NCBI GenBank assembly: GCA_009103225.1
Contig: RHPI01003369.1
Location: 181,893-245,892, forward strand
Source: Chlorokybus atmophyticus
Lineage: Eukaryota; Streptophyta; Chlorokybophyceae; Chlorokybales; Chlorokybaceae
Direction of reading: 5' to 3'
DNA: 64,000 nt
In this document: positions 61,560 through 64,000 of the stretch, one piece after another
How the letters are laid out: the number at the start of each line of letters is the position of its first letter
Numbering within the stretch: the first letter of the stretch is position 1
Made by a program: the position numbers and the translations under genes
The notes under the pieces: generated by a model
Seen by the model: only the letters and a program-made list of their open reading frames with translations
Told to the model about the DNA's origin: nothing
The model's database searches: none

Positions 61560-63094
61560 CTACAGCACCAAGTTTGCAAGAATGGTGCAAACTAGAACCG
61601 TCACTATGGAAGCAGGAACCATGTGCCCGTCGTTGAACTTGAACTGAGCCTGCCATTCGTAATTTGGCTTGGGTCCTGTTGTGTTACCTTGTGCCTGCAA
61701 GAGATTGTGCATTCGCTGTGTGTTGGTCCACATATGTACAACATTGCCAAAGCGCATCAAACAGAAAAATGTTTGTTTCAAAAGCAGAGAGACAGATACG
61801 CCTAAACTTGCGAACCGAGTATATGGGGATGAATGCCAATGCCATGCAAGCAGCACGTGCAACATGACGCATGTTTTCCCCGTGTGTTGTGCTAAAAGTA
61901 GAAGAAGATCAGCTGCGTACCTGAGGCTCTATACCCCAAACAAGAGTGCCGTCGTACTTGACTAGGATCTTTGGGTTGAGGGTGTAGTCTGCCGCAGACA
62001 ATGCAAGGGAATACCTGCACAGGTTGTCAGCCCACATCACATCCCATGATGCTTGCTGTGACATGCTCACTCACTCGCGGTTGTCGCCACCGATCAAGCC
62101 GTACTGCGCGTCATTTGCTGTCCTGAGAGCACACAAGGCAGTGTTTGCAACTGCATACTCTGCCAAGTAGTAAAAACATGAGGTACAATACGCTTACACC
62201 ATACGTTTTGATGATGAAGCCTGAGATGGCACCCGCCTCGGTGCTTTTGTTCGAATTGAGCTGGCTTGTGAGACTCAGACCGTAGGGGCTGGACACCTGT
62301 ATGATGCATACAACTGCGGCGCCATTCGCACCTGCTCGCAGCTTACTTGATGACGTCTCTGATAATGCGGGAACGATGCAAAATCGCATATTCAAGACTT
62401 GCCTGTTACACCGATTGCGAAGTTGACTGTTGTTGGAATGCCCCTTCCCGTGCCATCGTAAGTGAAGCTGTACACCCCACAACCTCCTCGTCAGCATTGG
62501 AACGATGGTTATGACATTGTATGTGGTTGAAACTGCCCAACACACCTGTAGTCCTGCGGCCTTGCGTCACTGCCCCAAGGCCCTCCACTGCCCTGATTCA
62601 CATTGCCTTGGAATAACACCTTGTGCGTGTTTGCGTACAAAACATAGTAGCACTGACAAACCACTATGAGTAGTCATCAGCATGCACAACAGCAACAACA
62701 AAGAACACCTCAAAGAAGTAGCTGAAGGTGAACAAGGTGTAGTCAACAGCGGGCCCAAGGTTGGACAGCACTAGGTCCACGCCGACCGTGTTGGAGCCTT
62801 GTGCAGGGACATGCTGCCTCGAGAGCACTTGTACCTGTCATTGGAAGTGGCTCTGTGACTGACGCATTGACACTGTTGCACCGCCACACACAGCTGCTTC
62901 AACAGAATGGCATTACCTTCACATCTGAGGCTGAAAGTGTGGTATCACTCTGAGCGCCTGATTTCTGCGTGCCAAATCCACACAGCGCAATGACAGCAGT
63001 GACCATAAGCGTGCAGAGGCATCAAGCGCAATGACAAACAGCACTCTTAACTTACCTGAAGGCACAGCACTGCCACCATCAACCACACATGCAT
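61560..63094 (-). CDS. GPI-anchored CBM3 cellulose-binding protein
   Basis: Exons: 63056-63094 (signal peptide MHVWLMVAVLCLQ), 62917-62964, 62710-62835, 62546-62619, 62403 to about 62487, 62200-62313, 62075-62117, 61921-62014 and 61560-61694. The mature part is one family-3 carbohydrate-binding module. It starts with VQVLSRQHVPAQGSNTVG and VDLVLSNLGPAVDYTLFTFSYFF, and ends with the CBM3 signature block DNREYSLALSAADYTLNPK / ILVKYDGTLVWGIEP. The tail after NDGHMVP is a short hydrophobic segment to the stop (ASIVTVLVCTILANLVL), typical of a GPI-attachment signal. It would bind crystalline cellulose or a similar glucan at the cell surface; no catalytic domain is present. Phase does not match at one junction (about 62485-62546), so that exon edge is wrong or the gene carries a frameshift there. 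One intron is GC-AG. Confidence 0.75.
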
Positions 63095-63830
63095 TCTGCA
63101 AGGCATACTTGTTCCTGAACCTCCACGTGAGTCTGGCCTGGTGGCAGCCTAACCAAAGTCTGGCTTCCGCCCTGGCCTCCACTGGTAGGTAACCCGGTGG
63201 CTGCCACTGTGGTGGCCACTGCAAGCAACAGGTTGTGCCACAGATCTCTTAGCGTCATGCCTTTCTTGAAGTCTTTCTTGCAGGGCATGCACTGTCACGA
63301 GCAGGGACAATGCAAGCGCAGGCACTATCTACAGGCAACGTGTTCAATTTGTTGGTTCCGAGGATGCCCCCATTGTACAAAAAATGCAATGAGGTGTTGG
63401 TGACATGCACGAACATGCGACTGATGTGACAGATCGCACTCCAATGGGTGTAAGTCATATCAGTGCTTGGAGCTTGCTGTATGTAAGCAAACTTTGGGTT
63501 ATGTTGCCACTGCACTACCACACGTAGTCACAGTTATGTGCTTTACTGTGCAGAGTATTCACCACAGACTACAAAGCCTGTCTCGGAATAACTATGAGAA
63601 GATTCTATGTCCTGTGTAGTTACTGTGGGCCAGTGTCTTCTGGCGCAGGTATGGTCACCTGAGAAACCACTCCGTCAGAAGACAAACATCCGACACAAAA
63701 ACCTGTTGTTAGCATATTTTGTGCAAAACACAACGGGGTGTAAATGCTCATTTCCAGCACAGTAATGCTCAGATGCTGTATGAAGTGCCAGGCATTTCAG
63801 GAGCACCAACCAACCAACACCACGCACGTA
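63095..63830. other. Intergenic, CCTGGCC cluster
   Basis: Upstream region of the CBM3 gene. It has GTCTGGCCTGGTGG, GTCTGGC and CCCTGGCCTCC units at 63130-63180. Otherwise nothing is recognised. Confidence 0.5.
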
Positions 63831-63831
63831 C

Positions 63832-63981
63832 CCCTGCATTGGCAGCCATAGCGCGCATAATCATAAGCGCCGCATTGCGCTCCCTCGCATTATCGCACAC
63901 GAGCATGAGCACGACCGACGGCTTCAGCGCGAGGAACATGCCTTGCGCGGCAGCATCACCGCCACCTCGCGCTCCGCATAC
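63832..63981 (-). CDS. Single exon of an unidentified gene
   Basis: A 150-nt open stretch lies between a TTTAG acceptor (63982-63986) and a GTACGT donor (63826-63831), both phase 0. It encodes Gly/Ala-rich sequence then MFLALKPSVVLMLVCDNARERN and AALMIMRAMAANAG. The exact multiple of three and good splice signals favour a real exon, with the gene continuing off the right edge upstream and possibly downstream. I do not recognise the family. Confidence 0.4.
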
Positions 63982-64000
63982 CTAAAGAGCAGCAGGAGCA

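Overview
This is a nuclear contig from an intron-rich, flagellated green-lineage eukaryote, most likely a green alga. The species cannot be read from sequence alone. The lineage call rests on a CYP97-type carotenoid hydroxylase, a plant-type (IMPL2-like) histidinol-phosphate phosphatase and a conserved membrane protein, all with plastid-type leaders, plus a PLATZ zinc-finger protein. A dynein heavy chain implies cilia or at least dynein biology. Genes are split by short GT-AG introns, with an unusual share of GC-AG introns. Introns and spacers are full of TGCATGCA and alternating CA/CG/TG tracts. There are no bacterial-style operons.

Layout. 1-991: 3' part of an AHSA1/SRPBCC gene. 1050-11900: a tandem duplication of about 2.8 kb carrying two cystatin genes on the minus strand. 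The left copy looks broken and the right copy intact, and a repeat-filled spacer separates them. 13018-15506 (-): single-pass membrane protein of unknown function, interrupted by a gap. 15928-18243 (+): HISN7-type histidinol-phosphate phosphatase. 18393-30920 (-): divergent dynein heavy chain. 32677-35953 (+): CYP97A-type P450. 36000-40600: repeats and foldbacks. 40620-41511 (-): histone H2B, divergent from a plastid-type membrane protein at 41809-43301 (+). 43856-45246 (-): PLATZ protein. 45300-58500: almost entirely mobile or repeat DNA, including a complete but gag/protease-only Copia element (50512-53032) and a 523-bp terminal-repeat miniature element (53528-54050). 58529-61139 (+): CX5R tyrosine-phosphatase-like protein. 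61560-63094 (-): secreted protein with a family-3 cellulose-binding module (CBM3) and a GPI-type tail. 63832-63981 (-): one exon of an unidentified gene.

Main points of interest. (1) The dynein heavy chain keeps a canonical stalk and microtubule-binding domain and intact P-loops at AAA2 and AAA3. It has lost the AAA1 P-loop and Walker B, and as modelled it has no N-terminal tail. (2) A small GPI-anchored CBM3 protein sits in an intron-containing eukaryotic gene. (3) The left cystatin copy has lost a splice acceptor and gained 10 nt, yet skipping the affected exon would keep the frame. (4) The miniature LTR element has tRNA-like A and B boxes straddling its LTR/primer-site junction. (5) CCTGGCC-type arrays lie next to several gene starts, and GATATC is concentrated in the dynein exons. 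Exon models were made by hand from splice motifs and phase. Interior exons with continuous phase are reliable; start codons and first exons are less so.
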